Shown here piece after piece: positions 29,313 to 38,789 of a stretch of 64,000 bases of DNA. Each line of letters begins with the position of its first letter. Position 1 is the stretch's first letter. A program made the position numbers and the translations under genes. The DNA comes from Schaalia sp. Marseille-Q2122 (GTDB lineage: Bacteria; Actinomycetota; Actinomycetes; Actinomycetales; Actinomycetaceae). A model generated the notes under the pieces. That model saw only the letters and a list, made by a program, of their open reading frames with translations. It made no database searches and had not been told where the DNA came from. The DNA lies in the NCBI RefSeq assembly GCF_903645355.1, contig NZ_CAHJXR010000004.1:62001-126000 (forward strand), in the 5' to 3' direction.

Positions 29313-30416
29313 GTGACCACTTACCGTTCCCGTGGCGCCATCGCCATGTCAATCGTGAAAACCGTCCTCTTGTTCATCATTGCGATTGCCATGGTGAAAT
29401 TCGCGTTCTTCCCGGCACAATCCACCGATGAAGCAATGCCCCTGGACCCGGCAGGAAGCTACGGCCAAATCACCATCACCCCAGAGCGCGGCACCATCAC
29501 TAACACCGTCACCCTCGAAGGCACTATCCAATCCGACCCCGCGCCTGCCATTAAAGCAACGCTGGCCGGTGAGATCACCGAAATCTATGTCAACAACGGT
29601 GACCAGGTCAGCGCAGGCGACACCATCTTGCTCATCCAAAAGGAAATGGAAGGCGACCCCATCGAACGCGTCGATGAGGAAGGCAACAAGATCACCGAGC
29701 CAGGGAAAAACTGGTGGAAGAACGAATGGGTGACAGCGCCGACCTCTGGCAAGATCAACCTCACCGCACTGCTCACTCAACAGGTCAACGTCGGTGAATC
29801 CCTCGGCTCTGTCCAGCCTCCCACCTTCTCGGCCGTCGCCACCCTCACCCCCGACCAGATGTACCGCGTGCAGAACCTGCCCGACAAGGCCACCATCACT
29901 ATCAAGAATGGCCCCGCGCCCTTTGAATGTAACGGCGTGCGCATCGACACCCCGCAAAATCGCACTACCAGCAATAAGGACGGCGATGCTCAGGGCAACA
30001 ACTCCTCAACCAGCATTGAAGCTCGCTGCGCTGTGCCCGATGGTCAAACCGTCTTCCCCGGCCTGCAGGTTACCATGGCCCTCATCGCCGGTGAAGCTGC
30101 TGACGTCATGACCGTCCCCATCTCCGCAGTGGAAGGCCGCTTCGAGCAGGGCACCGTGTACGGCCCGGCAGAAGCTGGCGGCCAGCCCGTCAAGATCCCC
30201 GTCAAGCTTGGCCTCACCGACGGCAAGCGCGTCCAAATCATCGAAGGCCTCAAGGAAGACCAGGAAATCCTCGAATTCGTTCCCGGCAAGATCGTTGAAG
30301 ACAAGAGCGAATACGGAATGTTCATGCCCGGTGACGAAGGCATGATGACAGAAGAGGGCGCCCTCGACTCTGAAGCCATGCCTGCTGACGGCGCAGCCAC
30401 TGAAGAGGCAAAGTAA
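29313..30416 (+). CDS. membrane fusion/adaptor protein (MacA/HlyD-like)
   Basis: The GTG at 29313 has AAGGAG upstream and gives 367 residues. One membrane anchor (MSIVKTVLLFIIAIAMVKF) is followed by a lipoyl/barrel-sandwich part with AGEITEIYVNNGDQVSAGDTIL and a split second half (PTSGKINLTALLTQQVNVGESLG), then beta-barrel domains with VPISAVEG and an acidic tail. In Gram-positives such adaptors pair with MacB-like ATPase/permeases for peptide or drug export. The stop overlaps the ATPase gene. Confidence 0.8.
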   Translation: MTTYRSRGAIAMSIVKTVLLFIIAIAMVKFAFFPAQSTDEAMPLDPAGSYGQITITPERGTITNTVTLEGTIQSDPAPAIKATLAGEITEIYVNNGDQVSAGDTILLIQKEMEGDPIERVDEEGNKITEPGKNWWKNEWVTAPTSGKINLTALLTQQVNVGESLGSVQPPTFSAVATLTPDQMYRVQNLPDKATITIKNGPAPFECNGVRIDTPQNRTTSNKDGDAQGNNSSTSIEARCAVPDGQTVFPGLQVTMALIAGEAADVMTVPISAVEGRFEQGTVYGPAEAGGQPVKIPVKLGLTDGKRVQIIEGLKEDQEILEFVPGKIVEDKSEYGMFMPGDEGMMTEEGALDSEAMPADGAATEEAK

Positions 30417-31120
30417 TGTCCTTCATTGAGCTGAAAGAAATCACGCGCACCGTGGTTCTTCCAGACGGCTCTGACCTGCACATTTTGCGCGGAGTCAACC
30501 TGGAAGTTGAACCCGGCGAACGCGTCACCATCGTCGGCCGATCCGGCACCGGCAAGTCCACGCTGCTCAACACCATGGGCATGCTTGATAAGCCCAATTC
30601 CGGCACCTACACCATTGACGGACGCGACGCCGTGAACCTTTCCGAAGGCCGCCGGGCCCGCATGCGCGGCGACCTCTTCGGATTCGTCTTCCAGCAGTTC
30701 AACATCTTCAATGCGCGCACCGCCCTCGAAAATGTTGAAGTGCCCCTCCTCTACGCCACAGGCATGCAATTCTGGCGCCGCAAAGAGCTTGCCGCCGCCA
30801 TGCTTGACCGCGTGGGCCTGGGAGATCGCCTCGACTCCTACCCCACCCAAATGTCCGGCGGTGAACAGCAACGTATCGCCATTGCGCGCGCCCTCGTCCG
30901 TCAGCCGAAGATCCTCCTCGCTGACGAACCCACCGGCGCCCTCGACCCCGACACAGGCAGCCTCGTCATGGACCTGCTCGAAGAGGTCGTGCGCGAACGT
31001 AACGCCGCGCTCATCACCATCACCCACGACATGAATGTGGCAGCGCGTGCCGACACCATTTACGAACTGTACGACGGTGTGCTCCACCCCTCGTCCTCGC
31101 CCTTCGTGAAGGAGGCATGA
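30416..31120 (+). CDS. ABC transporter ATP-binding protein (MacB/LolD type)
   Basis: The 234-residue ATPase has Walker A GRSGTGKST, signature MSGGEQQRIAIARAL, Walker B ILLADEPTGALD and switch ITITHD, all typical of the LolD/MacB ATPase family. It overlaps genes on both sides and completes an adaptor-ATPase-permease operon. Confidence 0.92.
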   Translation: MSFIELKEITRTVVLPDGSDLHILRGVNLEVEPGERVTIVGRSGTGKSTLLNTMGMLDKPNSGTYTIDGRDAVNLSEGRRARMRGDLFGFVFQQFNIFNARTALENVEVPLLYATGMQFWRRKELAAAMLDRVGLGDRLDSYPTQMSGGEQQRIAIARALVRQPKILLADEPTGALDPDTGSLVMDLLEEVVRERNAALITITHDMNVAARADTIYELYDGVLHPSSSPFVKEA

Positions 31121-32520
31121 TGCACGCCCTCAACCAAATCATCGGCGCCCTCGTCGAAGCCTGGGGAGAAGTGAAGGTCCAAAAGGCCCGCGTCATCCTC
31201 TCCCTCGTTGGCGTCGTCGCGGCTGTGGCCGCCATGTCCACCGTCATCGCCCTGGGCTCCCTGCTCTCCCAATCCCTGGACGAGATGCAAGAAGCCGCAG
31301 CCGGCCGCTCCGTCACGCTGCACCTGAACCTTTCCAAGAAGGCTGACGAGGGCGACGCCGGTGGCGACTACGGCGGAGGAGGCGGAGGTGTCGCCATCGA
31401 CGGTGGGATGATGATCCCCTTCGCCCCCATCCCTGAAGAAAAGAAGGATGACAAGCCTGCCGGTCGCGGTGAAGACATCACCGGCAAACCTCTTGACCCC
31501 TTCGGTGACGCCATGAAAACCGTGGCCGACCGCTTCACAATCCCCTACTGGTCGCGCGTGGAACAAAGCTCCATCTCCATCCGCGAATTCACCGAAGCAT
31601 CCAACACGGGTTTCTACCGCGACAAGCCCATCACCCCACCCTTGTGGGGATTCATGGACCCCTCTATTAAGGCTGTTGACCCCCACTATCAGGTGATCTT
31701 CCGCCTCAAGATGATTCAGGGACGTTGGCTGCAAGACTCCGACGTCGACCAGCGGGTCGCACCCGTCGTCATCAACTCGATTATGTGGGACCAATTCGGC
31801 CAACCCGACCTGCGTGACCCCATGGTGATCTCTGCCAATGACGACAGTGACCGCATGTTCCGCGTCGTCGGCGTCATCAAAGCAAAGTCCTCTTGGGACG
31901 GGCCCGAGATGTACACGCTCTACGACTCCTGGCGCTACATGAACGTCGGCAAGAGCAACACTGACAGCCCCAATGTCACCATGATGGTGTGGGTCGGTGA
32001 AGAACAAGCCAAGGAAGCACGCCGCATCCTGCCCGCCGCATTGGGCTCCGTCATGGGGCCCGGCTGGGAAGCGAATGCCAGCGGCGGTGAAGGCTTCGAC
32101 ATGGGCCAAGGTAGCCTGCAGATGGTCAACACCGTCATTATGGGCATCGGCGCCATCGTCATCCTGCTCGGTGCCCTGGGCCTGCTCAATGTCGCCATCG
32201 TGACCGTCCGCCAACGTATCCGTGAGATCGGCATCCGACGCGCCATGGGTGCCTCCGCCAAGCGAGTATTCTTCGCGGTGTTCATGGAATCGGTTGTGGC
32301 GACCTTCGTTGCCGGCGTCATCGGCGTGGGTATTGCCATTGTGATTTTGCGACTGCTGCCCCTGGAAGCCATGGATATCGTATTGCAAGATCGTCCGCCT
32401 TTCCCCTTCGGTGCAGCCCTGGCTGGCGTGGGTATCTCGACAAGTATCGGCGCACTGTGTGGGATTATCCCGGCACTTGCTGCGGTGCGGGTCAAGCCGA
32501 TCGACGCTATTCGCTACTGA
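31117..32520 (+). CDS. FtsX-like/MacB permease
   Basis: The 467-residue protein has an N-terminal hydrophobic segment (about residues 22-45), a large extracytoplasmic domain with a Gly-rich acidic stretch, and three C-terminal segments (about 340-365, 385-410 and 430-455). Conserved FtsX features are RVILSLVGVVAAVAAMS, VRQRIREIGIRRAMGAS and the final AAVRVKPIDAIRY. It is the membrane part of the MacAB-like exporter; the substrate is unknown. Confidence 0.88.
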   Translation: MMHALNQIIGALVEAWGEVKVQKARVILSLVGVVAAVAAMSTVIALGSLLSQSLDEMQEAAAGRSVTLHLNLSKKADEGDAGGDYGGGGGGVAIDGGMMIPFAPIPEEKKDDKPAGRGEDITGKPLDPFGDAMKTVADRFTIPYWSRVEQSSISIREFTEASNTGFYRDKPITPPLWGFMDPSIKAVDPHYQVIFRLKMIQGRWLQDSDVDQRVAPVVINSIMWDQFGQPDLRDPMVISANDDSDRMFRVVGVIKAKSSWDGPEMYTLYDSWRYMNVGKSNTDSPNVTMMVWVGEEQAKEARRILPAALGSVMGPGWEANASGGEGFDMGQGSLQMVNTVIMGIGAIVILLGALGLLNVAIVTVRQRIREIGIRRAMGASAKRVFFAVFMESVVATFVAGVIGVGIAIVILRLLPLEAMDIVLQDRPPFPFGAALAGVGISTSIGALCGIIPALAAVRVKPIDAIRY

Positions 32521-32528
32521 GCTGAGTG

Positions 32529-32585
32529 TGCGCAAGCGCCCCATCTGCGGTCTGTAGGGCCGCCCGGGTGGGGCGCTTGTGCGCA
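32529..32585 (+). terminator. terminator after the MacAB-like operon
   Basis: TGCGC-AAGCGCCCCA and TGGGGCGCTT-GTGCGCA pair as arms around a GC-rich loop, just past the permease stop. Confidence 0.7.
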
Positions 32586-32650
32586 GGTTTGCACACTGCG
32601 TTGTAGTTTTCACACCGCATAGCCCCCAGAAACTGCAACGCCGCTCCCAT
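32586..32650. repeat. 65-bp direct repeat, copy 1
   Basis: It matches 32786-32850 with one difference at 32622. Inside, GCGTTG-AGTTT and AAACT-CAACGC face each other, so each copy can fold. No open frame of interest lies here. Confidence 0.85.
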
Positions 32651-32785
32651 AACGCCAGCCCGGTGCGGCCGGCTCCTATGCCCAACCGCACCGCACGTGT
32701 CCGGCCTCGCTGCTCCTTCTGCCTACACCGGTGGCTTGTTGTTGTGCCGGTTGCGGGTGAGTCACCGGTGTGTCTGCAAGGCACC

Positions 32786-32850
32786 GGTTTGCACACTGCG
32801 TTGTAGTTTTCACACCGCATAACCCCCAGAAACTGCAACGCCGCTCCCAT
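32786..32850. repeat. 65-bp direct repeat, copy 2
   Basis: Second copy, exactly 200 bp from the first, with the same internal inverted repeat. Confidence 0.85.
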
Positions 32851-32875
32851 CGGGCAGGGAGGATTTGGGCAGCCT

Positions 32876-33016
32876 CGGCACTATTGGTGTGGCTCAGCGC
32901 TATTGGTGTGGCTCGGCACTATTGGTAGGGCTCAGCGCTATTGGTGTGGCTCAGCGCAATTGGTACAGGGCACACCCCATACCATTAGCGCTAAAGCATA
33001 CCCATGACGCTAAAAC
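32876..33016. repeat. 19-bp periodic array
   Basis: Five 19-bp units (32876-32970) follow the pattern CGGCACTATTGGTGTGGCT with R/Y changes. Two 19-bp units at 32979-33016 (ATACCATTAGCGCTAAAGC and a variant) carry the inverted pattern. Period and layout, forward then inverted, agree with the arrays at 20953 and 38192. The region contains no coding frame. Confidence 0.8.
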
Positions 33017-33083
33017 ACACCGGAAGCTCAGCTGCAGCAAGTAGGAGCGTCTTGTCTACGAGCACACCATTTCCAGAGAGCAC

Positions 33084-33113
33084 CACCCGTGTTTCACGCG
33101 TGAAACACGGGTG
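33084..33113. promoter_or_regulatory. 30-bp perfect palindrome resembling a spaced parS
   Basis: The palindrome is centred on ACGCGT. Its core TGTTTCAC-GC-GTGAAACA consists of the two parS half-sites with two extra central bases. It lies in the long gap 32521-33434 before the MFS gene. A ParB site, an operator for another repressor and a hairpin in RNA are all possible. Confidence 0.45.
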
Positions 33114-33180
33114 TGGTGGGTGGTGAACATCGCCAGCATTCAGATAGCAGCTCTCAGGAAACCTGCCGTAGGCTTGGGGG

Positions 33181-33434
33181 AGGAAAAGTAACGAGCAATT
33201 GAAGTGACGTGAAAAGTCACCGTTAATCAGCGCAGTTCTCTGACCCGCCCCACAGCGTTGAGCATCCAAGCTTCCGCAGTCGGACCCCGTAAAACAGGGG
33301 ATCGCTCTTGCCGCCCAATGCCAGATGATCCACCAGGCTATGGCGATCGTGCGGGTGACCACCAGCACTTGCTGAAGAGAAAACCTGGATGGATTACTGC
33401 GCCGAGGCGACTGCAGGGAAAAGAAAGAAGAACA
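33181..33434 (+). promoter_or_regulatory. long leader before the MFS pump
   Basis: About 250 bp between the palindrome and the start at 33435 contain no convincing gene but hold a short hairpin (CCCC-GTAAAACA-GGGG near 33287) and several small open frames. Pumps of the Mef/Tet class are often controlled by leader-peptide attenuation; that role is only a suggestion here. Confidence 0.25.
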
Positions 33435-34769
33435 ATGGAACACCAGGACAGCACTGCGACTTCTTCCAGTAAAGACGCCGCCCCACGAGAAACTCACGGC
33501 GCCACCGAGACCTCGGCACCTGCGGACGCCTCGCGCTTCACGCACTGGAAGAGGACGGTCACACTGTTCCTCGTCGGCCAGAGCATCTCCATGTTCGGCT
33601 CTTCCATCGTCCAATTCGCCGTCATGTGGTACTTGACCCTGGAAACCCAATCGGGTCTAGTGGTCATGCTCTACGCGATCTTCGCCTTCGTCCCGCAAGG
33701 CCTGCTCTCGCTCTTTGGTGGCACCCTGGCGGACCGCATGAACCGCAAACTGCTCATCATCATCCCTGACGCCATCATTGCGATCACCACCCTGGCGTTG
33801 GCATTGATCATGGTCTCAGGCATCACTGACCTGTGGATCATCCTCGCAGCCGTGACCATTCGCTCCATCGGCTCAGGCTTCCAAAACCCTGCGGTCAGCG
33901 CTGCGATCCCCTCGATTGTGCCCGCCGACCAGCTGATGCGCGTCAACGGCATCAACGCCTCCATCCAAGGAGTCATGGCCCTGCTCTCCCCCGCAGCAGG
34001 CGGCGCTATCTACGGCCTGGGTGGCATTGTCCCCACCTTCTTCGTTGACGTCGTGACTGCGGTGATTGGTATTGGCGTCATGGCCTTTGTGCCGATCCCG
34101 AAGCTTCCTGACAACCCCGAGCGCAAATCCCTCATGGGTGATCTTTTCGCTGGCCTGCACTACACCTTCACCCATCGCTTTATTCGCTGGCTTCTGACCG
34201 TCTACGCCGTGGTGTTTGTGCTGATCGTGGCACCGAACTTCCTAGTGCCGCTGATGGTGACGCGAAGCTTTGGTGGCGAGGTGTGGATGCTCACCGGTGT
34301 TGAGGTCGCGTTCTCCTTGGGCATGGCTCTTGGCGGCATGCTTGTTGGCATGTTGATCAAGCGTTCGAAGATGCATCTCTTGCTGGTGTCGTCGGTCATC
34401 TTTGGTCTGCTTGGCATGGCAATGGGTGTTGCCCCCAATGTTTACGTTGTGCTGGCTTTGAACGCGACCGCTGGTTTGCTTGTCCCTGTGTTCAGCACGC
34501 CTTCGACCACGGCCCTCCAGGAGCACACTGACCCGGCTTTCATGGGCCGCGTGTTCTCCCTCGTCTCGATCGTTTTCACTCTGGGAATGCCTTTGGGGAT
34601 GGCCGTCTTTGGGCCCTTGGCTGACACTTTCTCGGTGGAGACTATCCTGATCGGCACGGGTGCGGTGACAATCCTCTTCGTCCTGTTCTCCTTCTACGGC
34701 CTGGCTGACGGCCGTCACGCCCTGGCGGAGAGCCGCGCCGAACAGCGGGCGCTGGAAACCCACAAGTAA
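33435..34769 (+). CDS. MFS transporter, macrolide-efflux (Mef)-like
   Basis: The 444-residue protein has 12 predicted membrane segments. The N-terminus FLVGQSISMFGSSIVQFAVMWYL, the A-motif GGTLADRMNRKLLIIIPD and TIRSIGSGFQNPAVSAAIP resemble MefA-type proton-driven drug pumps. The ATG at 33435 is preceded by AAAGAAG; the upstream frame to 33258 has no membrane-protein character. The drug, if any, cannot be read from the sequence. Confidence 0.8.
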   Translation: MEHQDSTATSSSKDAAPRETHGATETSAPADASRFTHWKRTVTLFLVGQSISMFGSSIVQFAVMWYLTLETQSGLVVMLYAIFAFVPQGLLSLFGGTLADRMNRKLLIIIPDAIIAITTLALALIMVSGITDLWIILAAVTIRSIGSGFQNPAVSAAIPSIVPADQLMRVNGINASIQGVMALLSPAAGGAIYGLGGIVPTFFVDVVTAVIGIGVMAFVPIPKLPDNPERKSLMGDLFAGLHYTFTHRFIRWLLTVYAVVFVLIVAPNFLVPLMVTRSFGGEVWMLTGVEVAFSLGMALGGMLVGMLIKRSKMHLLLVSSVIFGLLGMAMGVAPNVYVVLALNATAGLLVPVFSTPSTTALQEHTDPAFMGRVFSLVSIVFTLGMPLGMAVFGPLADTFSVETILIGTGAVTILFVLFSFYGLADGRHALAESRAEQRALETHK

Positions 34770-34943
34770 GCGCTCTGCGATGGGGTTCTCAGGATTGACG
34801 AGGTCACCCGCGCGCCTCCTGTGAAGAGTCTGTGCACTTGTCGGCGAGGTCGGGCCGCGCGCCCGGCCTCGCTGCCGGTGGGCGAGCCGCGCTCTGCGGC
34901 CAATCCGCAGTAGGCGCGACACTGCCAGCGCCTGCAGGCTCCC

Positions 34944-36005
34944 TCAGCGCGGGAGATGAATCCAGCCGTCCGGGCTCTGACTGACGAGGCCGTCGCGCAG
35001 CAACCCTTCAAGTACGCGTTGAGCTTGGGTGGGGTCGGCGCCCGGTAGTGTTGCAGCCTTGAGAGCCTGCTCCATGGTGATGCCGACATTGGGGACGGCT
35101 GACCGGGGGCCCTCGGCGAGGCCAGACCGGCCATCCTCGCCCAGGCCAGACCGGGGCCCCTCGCCCAGGCCAGACCGGCCATCCTCGCCCAGGCCAGACC
35201 GGGGGCCCTCGCCCAGGCCAGACCGGCCATCCTCGTCCCACGCCTCCAGCTTCTGATGGGCCGCCCGCAAAGCAGCCATCACTCGGCCCCGCGCTTGTCG
35301 ATCCGTGCCCGCCCAGGCCTGCGTCCTCTTCTTCCCCGGAGCCGCCGGATACCCGGCAGCCCGCCACGCGCAGACCTCGTCAACCGGACATGCCTGGCAC
35401 AGGGGCGAGCGAGCCGTGCACACCAACGCACCCAGCTCCATAATCGACACATTCCACGCGGCGGCCTCGTCCCCGTCGGCGGGCACCAAAGCGGCGGCGC
35501 GGGCCACCTCGACCCGCCCGGGCGCAGACGCAGGCGGGCGCTCCACCCCATCCAACACCCGCCCCAAGACCCGGCGGATATTCGTATCCAACACAGGAAC
35601 CGGCTGGTGGTAGGAAAAAGACGCGACGGCTGAGGCGGTATAAGGCCCGATCCCCGGCAGGCCCAGCAGCTCCTCATAAGAGGAGGGCACCTCGCCCTCG
35701 TAGGAGGTGGCGATCGCCTCGGCGCACTCGCGCAAACGCAGCGCCCGCGACGGATAACCCAAACGATCCCACGCCACCAACACCTCCGCTGGCGAGGCTG
35801 CCGCCAAATCCGCAGGCGTTGGCCAACGCTCCATCCACTGCACCCAGATGGGTTGGACGCGCGGGATCGGCGTCTGCTGGCTCATCACCTCAAACACCAG
35901 AGTCCCCCACGCAGACACCGATGGGCTCCGCATCGGCAGGTCGCGACCATGGTGGTCATACCAGCTGATGATCGCCTCGTGAAGGAAGGCTGCGTGTTCG
36001 GACAT
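34944..36005 (-). CDS. mutY: A/G-specific adenine glycosylase
   Basis: This base-excision enzyme removes adenine mispaired with 8-oxoguanine. It has 353 residues from the ATG at 36005. The HhH motif [18 protein letters not shown] with the catalytic Asp in [13 protein letters not shown] and a [4Fe-4S] site with spacing C-x6-C-x2-C-x5-C ([17 protein letters not shown]) are all present. After about residue 245 the usual C-terminal Nudix-like domain is replaced by tandem repeats of [16 protein letters not shown] (about residues 257-300) and a short winged-helix-like tail. The 174-bp gap to the MFS gene holds no gene. Confidence 0.9.
   Translation of the reverse strand: MSEHAAFLHEAIISWYDHHGRDLPMRSPSVSAWGTLVFEVMSQQTPIPRVQPIWVQWMERWPTPADLAAASPAEVLVAWDRLGYPSRALRLRECAEAIATSYEGEVPSSYEELLGLPGIGPYTASAVASFSYHQPVPVLDTNIRRVLGRVLDGVERPPASAPGRVEVARAAALVPADGDEAAAWNVSIMELGALVCTARSPLCQACPVDEVCAWRAAGYPAAPGKKRTQAWAGTDRQARGRVMAALRAAHQKLEAWDEDGRSGLGEGPRSGLGEDGRSGLGEGPRSGLGEDGRSGLAEGPRSAVPNVGITMEQALKAATLPGADPTQAQRVLEGLLRDGLVSQSPDGWIHLPR
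35101..35237 (-). repeat. in-frame 48-bp tandem repeat in mutY
   Basis: Nearly three copies of a 48-bp unit encode a 16-residue Gly/Arg/Glu-rich repeat in a linker of MutY. The unit keeps the frame, so copy number could vary without loss of the protein. Confidence 0.85.
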
Positions 36006-36108
36006 GGGGGACAGGATACTGAAAAGCGGCGGCGGCGTGCCTCTTAGTGCACAGCTTGAAAGACGTTTTGCCCCACACAAGCCACAAAACGCGTGCGACA
36101 ATAGCCAC

Positions 36109-36696
36109 ATGCTTCTTTCTGATCGCGACATTGTGCAGGGCCTGGACTCGGGGCGTATCCACCTCGATCCCCTCGACCGCAGCCTCGTGCAGCCTGCAAG
36201 CATTGACGTGCGTTTGGATCGGTTCTTCCGCCTCTTCGACAACCACCGCTACTCGGTGATTGACCCTGCGGCAGATCAGAGCGACCTCACCCGTCTCGTG
36301 GACGTTGGCCCAGACGAACCTTTCGTCCTCCACCCCGGCGAGTTTGTCCTCGGCGCAACCTACGAGTGCGTCACCCTCGGCGACGATATCGCCGCCCGCC
36401 TGGAAGGCAAGTCCTCCCTGGGGCGCCTGGGGCTACTCACCCACTCCACCGCCGGTTTCATCGACCCCGGTTTCTCCGGCCACGTCACCTTGGAGCTGTC
36501 GAATACGGCGACCATGCCGATCCTGCTCTACCCGGGCATGAAGGTCGGCCAGCTGTGCTTCTTCGACCTGTCCTCCCCGGCGGAGCACCCCTACGGGTCG
36601 CAAGAGAGAGGCTCCCACTACCAGGGGCAGCGTGGCCCCACGGCCTCGCGCTCGCATGAACGCTTCACTCGCACGCGGATTGCCGATGGTCACTGA
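36109..36696 (+). CDS. dcd: dCTP deaminase
   Basis: This enzyme supplies dUTP (or dUMP in the bifunctional form). It has 195 residues, starting [21 protein letters not shown]. Family motifs are [42 protein letters not shown] and [17 protein letters not shown]. No Shine-Dalgarno sequence precedes the ATG; a GACAAT seven bases upstream could be a -10, so the mRNA may be leaderless. It diverges from mutY, with 103 bp between the starts. Confidence 0.93.
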   Translation: MLLSDRDIVQGLDSGRIHLDPLDRSLVQPASIDVRLDRFFRLFDNHRYSVIDPAADQSDLTRLVDVGPDEPFVLHPGEFVLGATYECVTLGDDIAARLEGKSSLGRLGLLTHSTAGFIDPGFSGHVTLELSNTATMPILLYPGMKVGQLCFFDLSSPAEHPYGSQERGSHYQGQRGPTASRSHERFTRTRIADGH

Positions 36697-38170
36697 ACGG
36701 CAGATCCCGGATTTCCCGTCGCGTCGCTCCCTCCACGCTAAGGGCGCGGACCCGCACGCAATTGACGAGGCCACCGCGATGGCAGCTTTGCCGCAGCGTG
36801 CGGATCGTTCTGGGCAGGCGGCTCCGGCCTCAACGCCCTCTTCGCCTGAGGGGCTCCCTGACGACGCATCCCCTTCGGCCGAAGTACCGTCTGAGTCTGG
36901 TCACGACTCCGAAGCGGGAACCCCACAAGAAGGCGAGTCGGCCCCCATCCCTGAACGCCGTTCCATGCGCGACCGCCTTGCCAGCGCTCCCCCGATCAAT
37001 CTTGAGGGGACGGGCACGCCCCTCCTGGGAGTGCCCGTCGGGCACGGCGGCGTCTCCGCACCCGGTGACACCTTCGTTGAAGGTATGACGGGCGCCTACA
37101 CGATGCTCACTGACGGTGTTTTTAACGAGGAACTCACCGCTACCGGTCTCGTTCCCGTCGTGGATGTCGTCTCGTCTGGGCGCCTTCTCGACGCAGAAAA
37201 AGCGGCTTCCTACCACCTCTTCGCTGTCAGTGACGAGGTTGACGGCGACGAACTTGAAGCCCTTGCCGTATCCATCTGGGATGAAGCAAAGTGGGTTGAA
37301 CCTGGGCGCCTGAAACTCACCGGCGATGCTTACTTGCAAGGTCCTTGGAGCATTGACGGAGAACTCAGTGTTGCCCTTGGTCTGCCCACACATCTGAGCC
37401 ACATTTGGCTGCTGGAGTGTTCCCCGCTGCGTGGTCGTGCGCCCTCGCCTGACGTGATCGAGAGGGACGAATGGGCTCGAGCTTTCCCTGATGGCCTGCC
37501 CCTCGGACTTGAACACAAGTCATTGCTGGCACTTGCTCGAATGGCGCGCCGCCTCGCCGGAGCACTGCGTATCTCCGGATCTGGCCTGGTCATGATGCCT
37601 GACCCTGACTCGGCCGTGCACATGGCCGTCTACTCCCCGCGTTGGATCGACCCTGCTGAACTCCTCGACTGCCTCCAGTCTGAATTTCCGCAGATCATGG
37701 ACTCACGTGATATTCCCGTTGAGGCGCGCGTCGCCTCGTCCCCCCGTGAAGTGCGTCGAATTGCCTCAGTCATGGCGGGGGTGAAACCCATGTCAGAGGA
37801 AGTCGCTCAGGTCCTTCAGAAAGCTCGCGAGGAGGCCGCCCGTCAGCCAATGGTTGTCGACGGGTATGCCCTGGTGTCACCTGTGGCAGGTGGCGGCAAG
37901 CTGACGATTGAAGTTCGCCGCGTCCCCAGCCCGCCCCGCGTTCTGCGGTGGGAGCCCTGGACCAATGGCGTCATCGTCGAATATCGCCTGCGCTGGATTC
38001 CCTCCGGCGGGGTCAAAGCTATTGCAGCTGCCCTTGATAAGGATATTTCCGCTGAGTTCGCCTTCGAGAGGACCGTTGCGGCCGTTGATGTTGAGCGTGC
38101 AGCCGTTGCTGTGGCAACCCTGACCGGCGGGTCGCTCATCGATGAGGACGGGTTCCTGATCGCAACCTGA
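36686..38170 (+). CDS. hypothetical protein coupled to dcd
   Basis: The ATG at 36686 overlaps the end of dcd by 11 bases, and the protein has 494 residues. The first 110 residues are low-complexity (Pro, Ser, Glu); from [30 protein letters not shown] on, the sequence looks folded, with motifs [23 protein letters not shown] and a C-terminal part ending [19 protein letters not shown] do not recognise a family. The overlap implies co-translation with dcd but not a shared pathway. Confidence 0.7.
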   Translation: MVTERQIPDFPSRRSLHAKGADPHAIDEATAMAALPQRADRSGQAAPASTPSSPEGLPDDASPSAEVPSESGHDSEAGTPQEGESAPIPERRSMRDRLASAPPINLEGTGTPLLGVPVGHGGVSAPGDTFVEGMTGAYTMLTDGVFNEELTATGLVPVVDVVSSGRLLDAEKAASYHLFAVSDEVDGDELEALAVSIWDEAKWVEPGRLKLTGDAYLQGPWSIDGELSVALGLPTHLSHIWLLECSPLRGRAPSPDVIERDEWARAFPDGLPLGLEHKSLLALARMARRLAGALRISGSGLVMMPDPDSAVHMAVYSPRWIDPAELLDCLQSEFPQIMDSRDIPVEARVASSPREVRRIASVMAGVKPMSEEVAQVLQKAREEAARQPMVVDGYALVSPVAGGGKLTIEVRRVPSPPRVLRWEPWTNGVIVEYRLRWIPSGGVKAIAAALDKDISAEFAFERTVAAVDVERAAVAVATLTGGSLIDEDGFLIAT

Positions 38171-38191
38171 AATGGCGTATGGCGGTGAGCC

Positions 38192-38650
38192 GTGCCAGTG
38201 GTGCTGGGTCGTGCCTGTGGTGCTGATCTATCCCAGTGTTGTCAGAAGGTGCTGTTTTGGGGTTGTGGGTATGCTCCGGCACTGTAGGCAGGTTTCGGCA
38301 TTATGGCCATGCTCTGGCACTGTAGGCAGGTTCCAGTGTCATGGGTAGGTTCCGGCGTTATGGGTATGGTTGAGCGCCGTTGGTATGAGGTATGCCGTGT
38401 ACCGGTGGCGCTGATCCGTACCAGTAGCTCTGAGTCGCACCTGTGGTGTCAGAAGGTGCTGTTTTGGGGTTGTGGGTATGCTCCGGCACTGTAGGCAGGT
38501 TTCGGCATTATGGGTATGCCCCGGCACTGTAGGTAGGTTCCGGCGTTATGGGTATGGTTGAGCGCCGTTGGTATGAGGTATGCCGTGTACCGGTGGCGCT
38601 GATCCGTACCAGTGGTGTCAATCCATGCCAGTGGCGCCAAGAGCTACCCA
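38192..38650. repeat. long 19-bp periodic array, about 24 units
   Basis: The segment can be cut into successive 19-base units without slippage, for example GTAGGCAGGTTTCGGCATT, ATGGGTAGGTTCCGGCGTT and CGTACCAGTAGCTCTGAGT. Inner units match the forward pattern of the 32876 array (GGTATG..CCGGCACT); flanking units such as ATGCCAGTGGCGCC are inverted. Larger repeats are superposed: 38241-38306 recurs at 38448-38513, and 38346-38424 recurs at 38534-38612. No gene is seen in 38171-38789. Confidence 0.8.
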
Positions 38651-38789
38651 TGGCGCGGTTAGGCATCGGAGCCGGAGCGAAGCGTAGGCGAGTGGACGCC
38701 AGCGGCCCACGCCAGTAGCCCACGCCACCGGCCCAAAGAGAAGAGGCAATCAGTCCTGTTCACGCCATCGGCCTAAGGAGAGGAGGTAA

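Noticed and set aside
31060-32850. Reverse-strand frame of 596 codons across the FtsX-like permease
   Set aside because: It has no domain pattern, covers an intact forward gene and its terminator, and reflects third-position GC bias.
33084-33113. Rho-independent terminator
   Set aside because: No T-run on either side, and no gene ends within 500 bp in front of it on the forward strand.
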